Origin: JAQBQB01 sp963846925
Lineage (GTDB): Bacteria; Gemmatimonadota; Gemmatimonadetes; Gemmatimonadales; Gemmatimonadaceae
Assembly (NCBI GenBank): GCA_963846925.1
Contig: CAWJXW010000001.1
Location: 62,001 to 126,000 of the forward strand
DNA length: 64,000 bases
Direction: 5' to 3'
The first letter of the stretch is position 1, and each line of letters starts with the position of its first letter. The notes under the pieces are model-generated. The model worked only from the letters and a program-made list of their open reading frames with translations. It was not told the DNA's origin and searched no databases. Shown here piece by piece: positions 19,041 to 28,911 of this stretch. A program made the position numbers and the translations under genes.

Positions 19041-20040
19041 CGGCGCTCGCCACTCCGCCGTCGCGCAACGCCAGCGCTCGCGCCGCCGGTCGCCGAGCAG
19101 TTCGAGACGGTGGCCTGCTATCTGTGCGGCTCGAGCAGCACGAGCACTTCGCTGTTCGTCACGGCCGAAGACGATCTCACCGGCAAGCCGGGGCGCTTCA
19201 CGCTTCGTCACGTGCACGCGATGCGGTCTGCGATATCAGAATCCGCGGCTCACCGTGGAGCACATCAAGGCGTACTACGACGACGAGTACATCGCGCACC
19301 GAAAGAAGAGCGACTGGGGCTCGCTCACCGGCTTCTTCAACTGGGCGATGGAGCCGCCACGATCGGCAGAAGGACAAGATCGTGAGCCGATTCGTTCGGC
19401 TCGACGAGCGGAGCGAGCGTGCTCGACGTCGGCTGCGCGGTCGGGACGTTCCTCCAGCAGATGCGCGCCACGCACGGCGCGCGGCGCGACCGGCGTCGAC
19501 TTCAAGGACCTGAGCGCGCAGTCCGTCGCTCGCCGGCGTCGACTTCCGCTGCGGGCTGTTCTACGAGCAGGACTTCGGCGACGAAGCGGTTCGACCTCGA
19601 TCACGATGTGGCATTTCCTCGAGCACGACTACGATCCGATGCGCACGCTGTCGCACCGCGCGCGATCTGCTCGAAGCCCGACGGGCGGCTGGTCATCGAG
19701 GTGCCGCGGCTCGACAGCACGACGTTCCGCCTGTACGGCGATCGGTGGCCGGGCCTCCAGGCGCCGCAGCACACGGTCCTCTACGACCGCACGACGATCC
19801 TCGCTCGCGATGGACAAGGCGGGGCTCGAGGTCGTGGAGTATCTGCCGTACGGCGCGTTCCCGGCGTTCTTCTATTTCTTCGCCGGCGCCGCGTTCAAGC
19901 TGCTGCGCGGCAAGGGGCTCAACCTCTCGCGCGCGATCTATCCGTATTTCCTCGGGCAGATCCTGTTCTCGCCGGTCCTCGCGTTCGAGAAGCAGCTCAA
20001 CTTCGCGATGCAGACGGTCGTGTGCCGGAGGCGCGCATGA
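19037..20040 (+). CDS. Class I SAM-dependent methyltransferase with N-terminal Cys pairs (frameshifted)
   Basis: A cytosolic methyltransferase of about 330 residues preceded by GGGGAAGGAA. The N terminus carries two cysteine pairs (CYLCG and CTRCGLRYQNPR) expected to bind zinc, then YDDEYIAHRKK, a glycine-rich SAM site broken by an indel (LDVGCAVGTFL), GVDFKDLS, and MWHFLEHDYDPMRTL, the acidic/aromatic motif of this group. The C-terminal part (GAFPAFFYFFAGAAFKLLRG, AIYPYFLGQILFSPVLAFEK) is hydrophobic and may sit on the membrane, where lipid substrates would be. At least four frame changes occur. The stop overlaps the acyltransferase ATG. The methyl acceptor is unknown; the operon suggests a lipid or lipid head group. 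Confidence 0.7.
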
Positions 20041-20837
20041 GCAGCCTCGGCATGCGCCTGCGGCTCGCCGGCACGCTCGTCTTTCATGACGCTGGGCGCG
20101 TTGGTCATGCTCGTCGTCGCCATCCCGACGTTCTTCATGGCGCGGCGCTTCTACTCGGAAGTGATGGCGCGCTGGCTCGGCGAAGTGGTGCTCAGCATCT
20201 GGGGCGTCCACTACCGCGTGCACGGCGAGCCGCAACCGGCCGGACGTGCAGACGATCTACGTCTCGAACCACACGTCGACGCTCGACGTCTTCGTGCTCA
20301 TCGCGCTCGGCCTGCCGCGCACGCGATTCTTTCTCAGCGGCTTTCTCAGGAAGCTGCCGCCCATCGGCATCGTCGGCGACGTTGATCCGGATCTTCTGGA
20401 CCGTGCCGCAGGAATATCCCGAGAAGCGCGTCGCGATCTTCAAGCGCGCCGACCGCATTCTGCGCGAGACGGGCGACTCGGTGTATCTGAGCCCCGAGGG
20501 CATGCGCGTCACGACCGGCGAGATCGGCCACTTCAACAAGGGCTCGTTCCACCTCGCGACGAGCCTTCACGCGCAGATCGTTCCGATCTACTTCGCGATT
20601 CCGCGCGAGATCAATCCCGGCATGGGCTACGACGCCAAGCCCGGCACTGATCGACGTCTACTTCCTGCCGCCGATCGACACGTCGCGCTGGGCAGCTCGC
20701 CGATCTCGAGCGGAATCGCGACGCGGTGCGCGACCTGTTCGTTCGCGTCCACGACTCGATGCGCTCGACCGGCCGCCTGCCGGAGTCGCTGACGATCGAC
20801 GTCGGACGCGCCGATCGCCGTCGAGGCGTTCGCATGA
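20037..20837 (+). CDS. PlsC-family 1-acyl-sn-glycerol-3-phosphate acyltransferase-like protein (frameshifted)
   Basis: A membrane-bound acyltransferase of about 265 residues. A hydrophobic N-terminal segment (LGALVMLVVAIPTFFMARRF) precedes the catalytic NHTSTLD motif (NHxxxxD) in IYVSNHTSTLDVFVLIALGL, then FFLSGFLRKLPPIGIVGD, SPEGMRVTTGEIGHFNKGSF (acyl-acceptor phosphate-binding EGxR-type motif) and IVPIYFAIPREINPG. Frames 1, 3, 2, 1 and 2 are needed in turn. It begins in the methyltransferase stop (ATGA) and its own stop, TGA at 20835-20837, overlaps the ligase ATG. PlsC enzymes transfer an acyl chain from acyl-ACP or acyl-CoA to a glycerophospholipid; here an alkyl- or acyl-glycerol phosphate could be the acceptor. 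Confidence 0.78.
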
Positions 20838-22723
20838 GCGCGGCGCACAAGACACTCGTCGATCTGCTTCGCGCGTCGCGCGGCGGAGCAGGCCGGAGCG
20901 GCGTCGCGTTCACCTTCCTCGTGGACGGCGAGCGCGAGGGACGCGCGATTCACGTACGCCGAGCTGGACGCGCGCGCCCGCGCCGATCGCGTCGGCGCTG
21001 CGCGAGCGCGGCGTGCGGCCGGGCGATCGCGCGCTGCTGCTCTATCCGCCCGGCCTCGACTTCATCCCGGCGTTCTTCGGCTGTCTCTACGCCGGTGTCG
21101 ATCGCCGTGCCGGCGTATCCGCCGCAGCCGTCGCAAGCGTCGCGCACGCTTGCCTCGACTGCTCAGCATCGTCGCCGACGCCGACGTCGCGATCGTGCTC
21201 TGCGAACGCCGACGTCGTCGATGCGGCGCGCGCGGATGATGCGCGCAGGCGCCGGCGCTCGGCGTCGATTCCGTGGCTCTGCGACGGACACGGTCTCGCG
21301 ACGACCGCGCCGACGATTGGCGCGAGCCGGCGATCGCGCCGGACGATCCGCTCGCGTTCCTGCAGTACACCTCCGGCTCGACCGCGTCGCCGCAGCGGCG
21401 TGATGGTCGCGCACGCCAACCTGCTGCACAACCTCGCGTACGCGAGTCACGCCGCCGAGCAACGATCGACACGACGTGTCGGTCTCGTGGCTCCCGGTGA
21501 TCCACGACATGGGGCTCATCGAGGGCGTGCTGCGCCCGCGTCTTCGGCGGATATCCGGCGTACCTCATGGCGCCCGCATCGTTTCTTCAGCGGCCGATTC
21601 GCTGGCTTCGCGCCATCACGCGCTACCGCGCGACGACGAGCGGCGGGCCGAACTTCGCGTACGATCTCTGCGTCCGCAAAATCACCGACGCGCAGCGCGC
21701 CGAGCTCGATCTGTCGCTCGTGGCGCGTCGGCCTACAACGGCGCCGAGCCCATTCGCGCGCGACACGCTCGTCGCGTTCCACGAGCGCTTTCGCGGACGT
21801 CGGCTTCCGCTGGCGCTCGTTCTATCCCGTCTACGGTCTGGCCGAATCGACGCTGCTCGTGTCGACCGGCGGCCGCGACTACGAGCCGGTGCATTCGCGA
21901 CGTCGAGTCGAGCGATGCGTTGACGCGCGGCCACTGAAGCTCGCTCGCGCTCGAGGCTCGAGCGTGGCCACGCGTCCGCTCGTGTCGAGCGGACCGGCGT
22001 CGTTCGGCACGCGCGATCTCGATCGTCGATCCGGCCACGCGCCAGCCGTGCCGCGACGGGCGCGTCGGCGAGATCTGGGTCGTCGTCGCCGAGCGTGGCG
22101 CGCGGCTATTGGCGACGCGAGAGCGAAACGCGCGAGACCTTCGACGCGCGGCTCGCCGGCGGCGACGGGCCGCATTCCTCCGCACCGGCGACCTCGGCGC
22201 GCTGCATCGACGGCGAGCTGTTCGTCACCGGTCGGCTCAAGGATGTGCTCATCGTGCGCGGCTTCAAGCACTATCCGCAGGACATCGAGCTCACCGCCGA
22301 GCGTCAGCACGCGGCGATTCGTCCAGGCTGCTCGGCCGCGTTCTCGATCGACGGCGACGATGGCGAAGCAGTGGCGATCGCGCTCGAAGTGGACCGCCGG
22401 CAAGCCCCGCAGCTCGACGACCCGGCCGAGCGCGATGCGTTCCTTGCGATCGCTGATCGATCGGGTTCGCGCCGCCGTCGTGGAGCATCACGGCATTCTG
22501 CTGTCCGCGGTGAGTCGTGCTGTCGCACGGCGCGATGCCAAAGACGTCGAGCGGCAAGCTTCGTCGCCGCGCGTGTCGCGACGCGTTCGTCGACGGCTCG
22601 CTCGACGAGATCGCGCGCTGGGTCGCCGACCCCGAGTTGGCGAACCCGCTCATAGCGGGCCGGTCGGCGCGGACCCTGAAGCGGTACGAGCGAAACGACG
22701 TCGTGTTGGGAACCGGCACGTGA
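20834..22723 (+). CDS. Fatty acyl-AMP ligase (FAAL/FadD-like, frameshifted)
   Basis: An adenylate-forming enzyme of about 630 residues. Recognisable in successive frames are ALLLYPPGLDFIPAFFGCLYAG, FLQYTSGSTASP (ATP-binding P-loop), VSWLPVIHDMGLIEGVL, LMAPASFLQRPIRWLRAI, SGGPNFAYDLCVRKI, YNGAEPI, VYGLAESTLLVSTGG and near the end LKDVLIVRGFKHYPQDIE and PKTSSGKLRRRACRDAF. The GGPNFAYDLC and H-D-M-G-L phrases are typical of long-chain fatty acyl-AMP ligases, which load fatty acids onto acyl carrier proteins instead of CoA. A carrier domain starts the next gene, whose GTG overlaps this stop by 4 bases, fitting that role. Six or more indels interrupt the frame, so activity cannot be judged. Confidence 0.82.
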
Positions 22724-25443
22724 CGACGGGCGGGGGCGTTGCGTCGCGAAGCGACCTTCACGATCGCGTCGCAGCGGCGATCGGCGCGACGCTCCGGGTG
22801 AACCCGGCGCGCGTCGGACCGTTCGACTCGTTCGCCTCGCTCGGCATGGACTCCCTCGCAGCAGTCGAGCTGACGGCCGCGCATCGAAGACGAGCTTGGC
22901 ATCGAGCTGTCGCTCACGGCGGTTCACGACCACCCGAACCTCGACGCGCTCTGCCGGTTCATCGAAGGCGAAGATGCGGATGACGCGCGCGAGCGCGAGC
23001 TGGACCGATGTGCGCCAGGACGCGGTGCTGCCGCCAGACATCGTCCCCGCGCGCGAACGCGGCCCGCGAACGCGCGAGGCTCGTCGAATTCTCTTGACCG
23101 GCGCGACAGGATTCCTCGGCGCGCACCTGTTGCGCACGTTGATCGACGAAACCGAGGCGACGGTGCATTGCCTGGTGCGGCCTGGCGCCCACGGCGGCCT
23201 GGAACGCGTGCGCCGAAACCTCGCCGCGTACCGCCTCTGGTCCGATTCCGACGCCGCGCGCGTACGCGTCGTTCGCGGCGATTTGCGTCGACCGCGGCTG
23301 GGACTCGATGCGCGCGAGTTTCGCGAGCTCGCCGGGGAGGTCGATGCGATCGTCCACGCGGCGGCCGACGTCAATTGGGTCCACGGCTACGAGAGCCTGC
23401 GCGACGCCAACGTGCTCGGCACGCGCGAGCTGTTGCGGCTGGCTTGCGACGGGACGCCCAAGCCGCTGCACTTCGTCTCGAGCACGAGCGTTTGCCACTC
23501 GACGATCGGGCCGAAGTCCGTGGACGAGACCGCCGACGTGTTCGCCGGGGTCGACGGTCTCCGGCTCGGCTACGCGCAGAGCAAGTGTGTGTGCCGAGTC
23601 GCTCGTTCGCGAAGCGGGCGCGCGGGGGCTGCCGGTCACGATCGTGCGCCCCTCGCTCGTCACGGGCGACGCATCGCGTGGCGGGCGGTCGAACGTCGAT
23701 GATCTCACCTCACGCTTCATCGCGGGCTGCATTCGGATGCGCGCGGCGCCCGATCTCGATTGGCGAATGGACTGCGTGCCGGTCGACGACGCGTCGCGCG
23801 CGATCGTGCGACTCGCGTTGGCTCATGAAGGCGGAACCGGCATTCATCACGTCACCTCCGCGCGCCCGCGGCATTGGCGGGAGTGCGTGCTCTGGATGCG
23901 GCTTCGTGGGTACGACGTCGAGTTGCTGCCGTACGCCGAATGGGCGCAGATGCTTCGTGTGACCGACGACGCGAGCCACCCGTTGTACGCGTTGCGATCG
24001 TTCTTCCTGCGTCGTGTGTCGGGCGAAGGCGAGCTCACGCTCCCTGAGCTGTTCGAAGAGTCGCGGCGCTCGCAGGTCGAGAGCACGCGGTCCACGCGCG
24101 CTCTGGACGCCATGGGCGTGACGGTTCGCGACGTAGACTCGCGGCTGCTCTCGCGCTATTTCGACGATTTCGTTCGCCGGGGAATCGTCCCGGATGTCGA
24201 TGACTGTGGAGTCGCTAGCGATGCACCGGCTGGCGGGCGGGCGGTCGTCGAGCCGAGCGAGGCGCTGCGGGACGGTCTTGGCGAATTGCTCGGCGAGCGC
24301 GTGCGCGTGGGGCGGATCTCGCTTGCACCGTTGGAGAGCGAGGAGAGCATCGTCGCCGAGCTCACCGCGTGGCGTTCCGGAACACAGAGCGGGCTGTTTC
24401 ACGCCAGCGTCGAGGCGATCGGCGACGACGGCTCGCCGCGCGACGTCCGGTTGTTCGTCAAAGCGAAGTCGCAAGACACTCAGTCGATCGACGTCGCCGT
24501 CGCGCTGGCCGGGTTGACGTCGCCGACGCTCCGCGACGAAGTCCACCGGTTTCGCGACGACCTCGGACTCTCGCGGTCGCACGTGCGCGAGCTCGCCATC
24601 TATCAGCTCGATGACGTCGGGATTCGGGCGCACACGCCGCGGCCCGTGCTCATCGAGCGCGACGATTCGCGGCGACGTTGGGTCGTCGTGCTCGAGTCGA
24701 TCGCCGACGCGGCGCTGATCAACGCCAACGACCCGGCGCGCTGGGACGACGAGTCGATCGACGCCGCGCTCACCGGTCTGGCAAGTATTCACTCGGCGTG
24801 GCTTGGCCGCACGTCGGAGCTGATGCGGCAGCCGTGGCTCGTACCGCGCGACGAAAGCAAGTGGATCGAGCTGGCGCCGCTATGGCGTGAATTGGCTCGC
24901 CATGCGCACGTGCGGTCGACCGCGTTCGCTGCGCCGCGCTTGCGCCGCATACACGATGAGCTCGTCGATGACGTCGAGTCGTGGGCCGGCGTGCTCGCCT
25001 CGACGCCGCGAACGCTGATTCACAACGATTTCAATCCCCGCAACATCGCGCTTCGCAGCGGTTCAGGCGGACTACGCCTGTGCGCGTTCGATTGGGAGCT
25101 GGCGACGATCGGGGCGCCCCAGCGCGATCTCGCCGAACTCTTGTCGTTCGTCTTGCCACCCGACGCCGGGCGCGACGCCGTAGCACGCTGGGTCGAACGG
25201 TATCGGTCGCTGCTCGCTGTAGAATCCGGCGTCGCGTTTCCGCGCACGGAGTGGGAACTCGGATTCCGCGCCGCGCTTTGCGAGCTGCTGGTGGACCGAT
25301 TGTCTTTCTATGCGATGATAGACCGCGTCCGGCCGCAGCGTTTCCTACCGCGAGTCGTTCGAAGCTGGGTAAACTGTTCGAGTGGGCGGGTGGACCGGTC
25401 TAAGGTCAGCCCGGTTCGTCTGCAAAAGAAATCGGACGCCTGA
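22720..25443 (+). CDS. Acyl carrier domain / thioester reductase / APH-type kinase fusion protein (N-terminal half frameshifted)
   Basis: Three domains lie in one gene of about 905 residues, starting at GTG in the ligase stop. First, an acyl carrier domain with LGMDSLAAVEL, whose Ser takes phosphopantetheine. Second, a thioester-reductase SDR: ILLTGATGFLGAHLLRTL (NADPH fold), VVRGDLRRPRLGL, DAIVHAAADVNWVHGYESL, FVSSTSVCH and YAQSK (catalytic Tyr/Lys). Third, from about residue 500, an aminoglycoside phosphotransferase/choline-kinase-like domain with LIHNDFNPRNIALR (catalytic HxDxxxxN) and CAFDWELATIG. Breaks occur near 22885, 23000 and 23587; from there to the stop it is intact. Such reductases release ACP-bound acyl chains as aldehyde or alcohol, and the kinase could then phosphorylate the alcohol or a head group. 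I do not know a characterised protein with this exact order. Confidence 0.8.
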
Positions 25444-25468
25444 TGTCAGAGTCAGACGTCCGATTTCT
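25427..25468. terminator. Hairpin between convergent genes
   Basis: AGAAATCGGACG (25427-25438) pairs perfectly with CGTCCGATTTCT (25457-25468), a 12-bp stem around an 18-base loop. It overlaps the last codons of the kinase fusion and precedes the end of the convergent DUF1501 gene, a suitable place for a two-way terminator. Part of it recurs at 35106-35123. Confidence 0.55.
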
Positions 25469-25485
25469 CAGTCAATTCTCCACGG

Positions 25486-26781
25486 CTAGATGACCCCCAG
25501 CCACTTCGACTGGTCCCCGTGAAATCCCGGGAACACCGCGTCCATCTTCGCCGCGCCGAGATGCTTGAACGCGACTTCCGAGAACACGGAACGGAAATCT
25601 GTCGTCAGCGCGAGGTCGCGGCCTTCGTTCAATTGCTCCGGCTCGAGTCCCGGCCACTTGCCGTGGACCTTCTTCCCCTTCACGTCGCCGCCGATCACGA
25701 ACATCGACGTCGCATGGCCGTGGTCCGTGCCCGCGTTCCCGTTCTGGCGCGCCGTGCGGCCGAACTCGGACATCGTAAGGATCGTGACGTCGGCCATGCG
25801 GTTGCCAAGGTCCTGCACCATGGCCGCGATCGACTTGGAGAAGTCGTCGAGCCGCTGCGCAAGCTGGCCGGTCGCGCCTCCCTGGTTCACGTGCGTGTCC
25901 CAGCCCCCGACGTCGGCAAAGGCGATCTCGAGCCCGACGTCGGACTTGATCAGCTGCGCGATCTGTTTGAGGTGCTGGCCGAACGGCGAGCGCGGATAGT
26001 CCGCTGAATTTTCAGGGATGTACTGCTGCGGGTTCGCGTTCTTGAGGATCTTCATCGCCTCGAACATCTCACCGCCTGCGGCGTGCACGACGTCGGCCGT
26101 GCCGGTGCGATAGAGCGCCTCGATGCGCTCGGCTTGCGTTCCGTTCGTGCGAATGGTGAACTCGTCGATGCTGTTCATCGCCACGGTCGGCGAGTCGCCC
26201 TCGAGGATGCGTGGCGTCTGCGGCGTCATCGCGACGGCCTGGAACGGCGACGCCTTCGCGGCGCCGCTGGCATCGTGCAACTTGCACTCGTCGCACGTGC
26301 CTTTGACGGCCAGATAGCGGTTGAGCCATCCGTCGCGGGTGCCCTTGTTGTCGGGCGTGCCGCTTTCCATATAGTCCTGCGCGTCGAAGTGCGACCGCGA
26401 GTTGCTCGGCGAGCCGACCGCGTGCACCGGGGCGAGAATGCCGTCGTCCCAAAGCCGCTTGAACGGCGAGAGCGACGGGTGCAGACCGAAGAACCCGTCG
26501 AGATCGATCGCCGTGTTCGCGGCGCCGGAGGCCGGCCGCGGAATGGCGATCGTCGGGCGCATCGCGTAGTAGGCGCGCTCGCCGTGCGGCACGACGACGT
26601 TCAACGCGTCGGCGGCGCCGCGCTGGAACAGAACCACCAGCACCTTGCCGCGCCCGTTTCCTCGCAGCGCGGCGCCCTTGAGCAGGTCCTGCGCGAAGAC
26701 CGTGCGACGCAGGAAGCTGGGATTCAATCCCATCGTGGCGAGCGCCATCGCGCCCGACTTCATGAAGACTCGACGATTCAT
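25486..26781 (-). CDS. DUF1501 family secreted protein (Tat signal)
   Basis: A 431-residue protein of the DUF1501 family (alkaline-phosphatase-superfamily related). The N terminus MNRRVFMKSGAMALATMGL is a twin-arginine signal (RRVFMK). Family-typical blocks are VLVVLFQRGAADALNVVVPH, HPSLSPFKRLWDDGILAPVHAVG, SRSHFDAQDYMESG, AFADVGGWDTHVNQGG and TILTMSEFGRTARQNGNAGTDHGHA, including the Asp/His residues expected at a metal site. It lies 44 bp downstream of the DUF1800 gene on the same strand; these two families are nearly always paired and are thought to act together outside the cytoplasm. The biochemical role of the pair has not been established as far as I know. Confidence 0.92.
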   Translation of the reverse strand: MNRRVFMKSGAMALATMGLNPSFLRRTVFAQDLLKGAALRGNGRGKVLVVLFQRGAADALNVVVPHGERAYYAMRPTIAIPRPASGAANTAIDLDGFFGLHPSLSPFKRLWDDGILAPVHAVGSPSNSRSHFDAQDYMESGTPDNKGTRDGWLNRYLAVKGTCDECKLHDASGAAKASPFQAVAMTPQTPRILEGDSPTVAMNSIDEFTIRTNGTQAERIEALYRTGTADVVHAAGGEMFEAMKILKNANPQQYIPENSADYPRSPFGQHLKQIAQLIKSDVGLEIAFADVGGWDTHVNQGGATGQLAQRLDDFSKSIAAMVQDLGNRMADVTILTMSEFGRTARQNGNAGTDHGHATSMFVIGGDVKGKKVHGKWPGLEPEQLNEGRDLALTTDFRSVFSEVAFKHLGAAKMDAVFPGFHGDQSKWLGVI

Positions 26782-26825
26782 ATCGCTATCCTCTATATGC
26801 TACCGGGCTTGCCTCAAAATGCCGA

Positions 26826-28735
26826 CTATCGCCGTTGGAACTCGGGAGCGCCGAGTGCCAGACCTACGACCTGCGGAAGCCCTTGCAGGTTCACCGGCCG
26901 GCCGAACCCGGGGATCTGTGCCCCCGGACCGCGCGGGAATCCCTTTCCGTCCGGCTTCGCCTGCTGCTGAGCTCCGCGTCCGCCGCCGCGCGCGCGGCCG
27001 AAACCCATCGCTGAGCTATCGGCCATTCCGTTCGCGTCGCTCGCCGTCCCCGCCGCCAACATCGGGTTCTCGCCGCTCATGAGCACCTGCCTCGTCTCGG
27101 GAGACACCTGTCCGCCGAGCATCGACTTCACGACCGCGTCCACCTGTTGGGTGCGAGGCTGCGTGCGCAGCGACGCGAAGTCGGTCCAGTTCGTGAGCTG
27201 CGCGCCGGGGATCTGACCGGCCGCCAAGCTCAGGCCGAAGTTGATTCGGTTCAGGATCGCACCCGTGTTCATCCACGCGTCGCCGCGATCCGGCCATCCA
27301 TCGGGCGTCTGCCGGCCGAAGATCGGCTGGCCGAGTCGCGCGACGAGCTGCGCCGTCCGCGGCGTGGGATCCGGCGTCGCGTTCACGGCGCGCAGCGCGC
27401 TGGCCACGACCTCGAACGGCGTCTTCACCTTGGCGCGATAAGCGGCTCGGCTGAAGAACTCGGGGCTCGTGACGACGCAGCGCAGCGTCTCGCGGATGTC
27501 GCCCTGGGTCTTGCTGAACGTGCTCGCGCACCGATCGACGAGCGCTTTCGGCGGATCGTCGCTCACGAAATGGCGCGCCAGCTTGGTGACGATGAAGTGC
27601 GCCGTCGACGGATGGCTGGCGACGAGGTCGAGCACGCGCTCGCCTTCGTCCTCGCCCCGTCCGGCCGGGGAACTGTCTGGCCGAGTATCGTCTTCTCACC
27701 GGCGTCGTGGATGATCGGGTTGAACAGGAATTCGCCGCTCTGCCGGTTGAACGTCCAGCCCGTGAGCGCGCGCGCGACTTCCTGCACGTCCTTCTGCGTG
27801 TAGCCGCCATCGACACCGAGCGTGTGGAGCTCCATCAGCTCGCGCGCGTAGTTCTCGTTCAATCCGCGCCGCGCGCGCTGCTGCTGCTGTTGGGGAAGGG
27901 GCGGGCGAGCCGGAGCGAGGATCCTGAAGCCGGGCCGCCGCATCGCCATCGGACGACGAGCCTGGGCCAGCGTCGGATGCGTGCTGTCCGCGGCGCTCTG
28001 CCAGTTGTCGAGGAAGAAGAGCATCGCCGGACTGTGCGCCACCGCGCCAAGCAGGTCCCGGAATTTCCCGAGCGCGTGCGGGCGAATGACGTCGCGATCG
28101 TACTGGGCGAGATACAGGCGCGTCTGCCCTTTGCCGGCGAACACGCTGAAGTGATTCTCCCAGAAGTCGACCATGATCTCGTCGAGCTGACGTTCGCTCG
28201 ATACGGCGCGCGCGAGCTGCGCTGATTGGATCTGGCCGACCATCTGCTGATTCCGTTGCGCGGCCTGCGCGAGCTGCGGGTTCCGGGCGAGCACCTCCTG
28301 CCGCGCCTCGGGCTTCGTCATCATCGAGTCGCTCGCGCCCGCGGCCTTGGCCTGCCGCTGCAATCGCTGCAGGTCCTCGAACTGCCGCACCATGTCGCCG
28401 GTCGGCGTCGAGAAGACGGAGTAGTTCCTTATTATGTCGTCGCCGGCGGGATCGCGAATGCGCTCGGGGTTGAGCTGCAGGTCGATCCACTTGTCGATGC
28501 CCATTGCGCGCACCTTCTCCGCATCGCCGGGCCGGGGGCCGAACGTGAGTCGGTTGAGCACCTGCTGGATCTGTTCATCGGGGAGCAACTCGCCCTGTAT
28601 GGCGACCGCGGATGTACCTGTTGCCCCGCGGGCCGAGGCCGCGGCAGGGGGAGTAGCCGGCGTCTGACTGTGCCCCGCCTGGGCGCTGGACGCCGAGGCG
28701 ATCAGGGCGGACGTGAAAACGACAAGGTGGCGCAT
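26826..28735 (-). CDS. DUF1800 family secreted protein (one frameshift)
   Basis: A roughly 636-residue exported protein, partner of the DUF1501 gene. A signal peptide (LVVFTSALIASASSAQAG) is followed by the DUF1800 blocks VLNRLTFGPRPGDAEKVRAM, DKWIDLQLNPERI, EIMVDFWENHFSVFAGKGQT, RDLLGAVAHSPAMLFFLDNW, NENYARELMELHTLGVDGGY, DVQEVARALTGWTF, STAHFIVTKLARHFVSDDPP and PTPFEVV-like KTPFEVVASALRAV. The frame changes once near 27640-27690, just after ILGQTVP. The C-terminal 60 residues are Gly/Gln/Arg-rich. The PQQQQQRARRG segment is an odd low-complexity insertion before the NENYARELMELH helix. Confidence 0.9.
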
Positions 28736-28911
28736 AGGTGATCTCGGACCGGGGTAGCCGCTAGGTAGACGCCAGCCGACCCGTCTCGTTAACCATACCG
28801 GCCATCCCCCTCAAGTGCTCCAACCGCCAGTACAAAAAGATCTTGCGGGGTTCGCTCCCCCTTCCTACGGTTGTGAACCGCCACTCCCGTCATTCGGCCC
28901 GTAGGAACAGA

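Noticed and set aside
14149..23600. Reading the lipid operon as a decayed, dead gene cluster
   Set aside because: Breaks are single-base indels; catalytic motifs, overlaps of start and stop codons and normal gene lengths are kept, which is unlike progressive decay. It cannot be excluded without reads.
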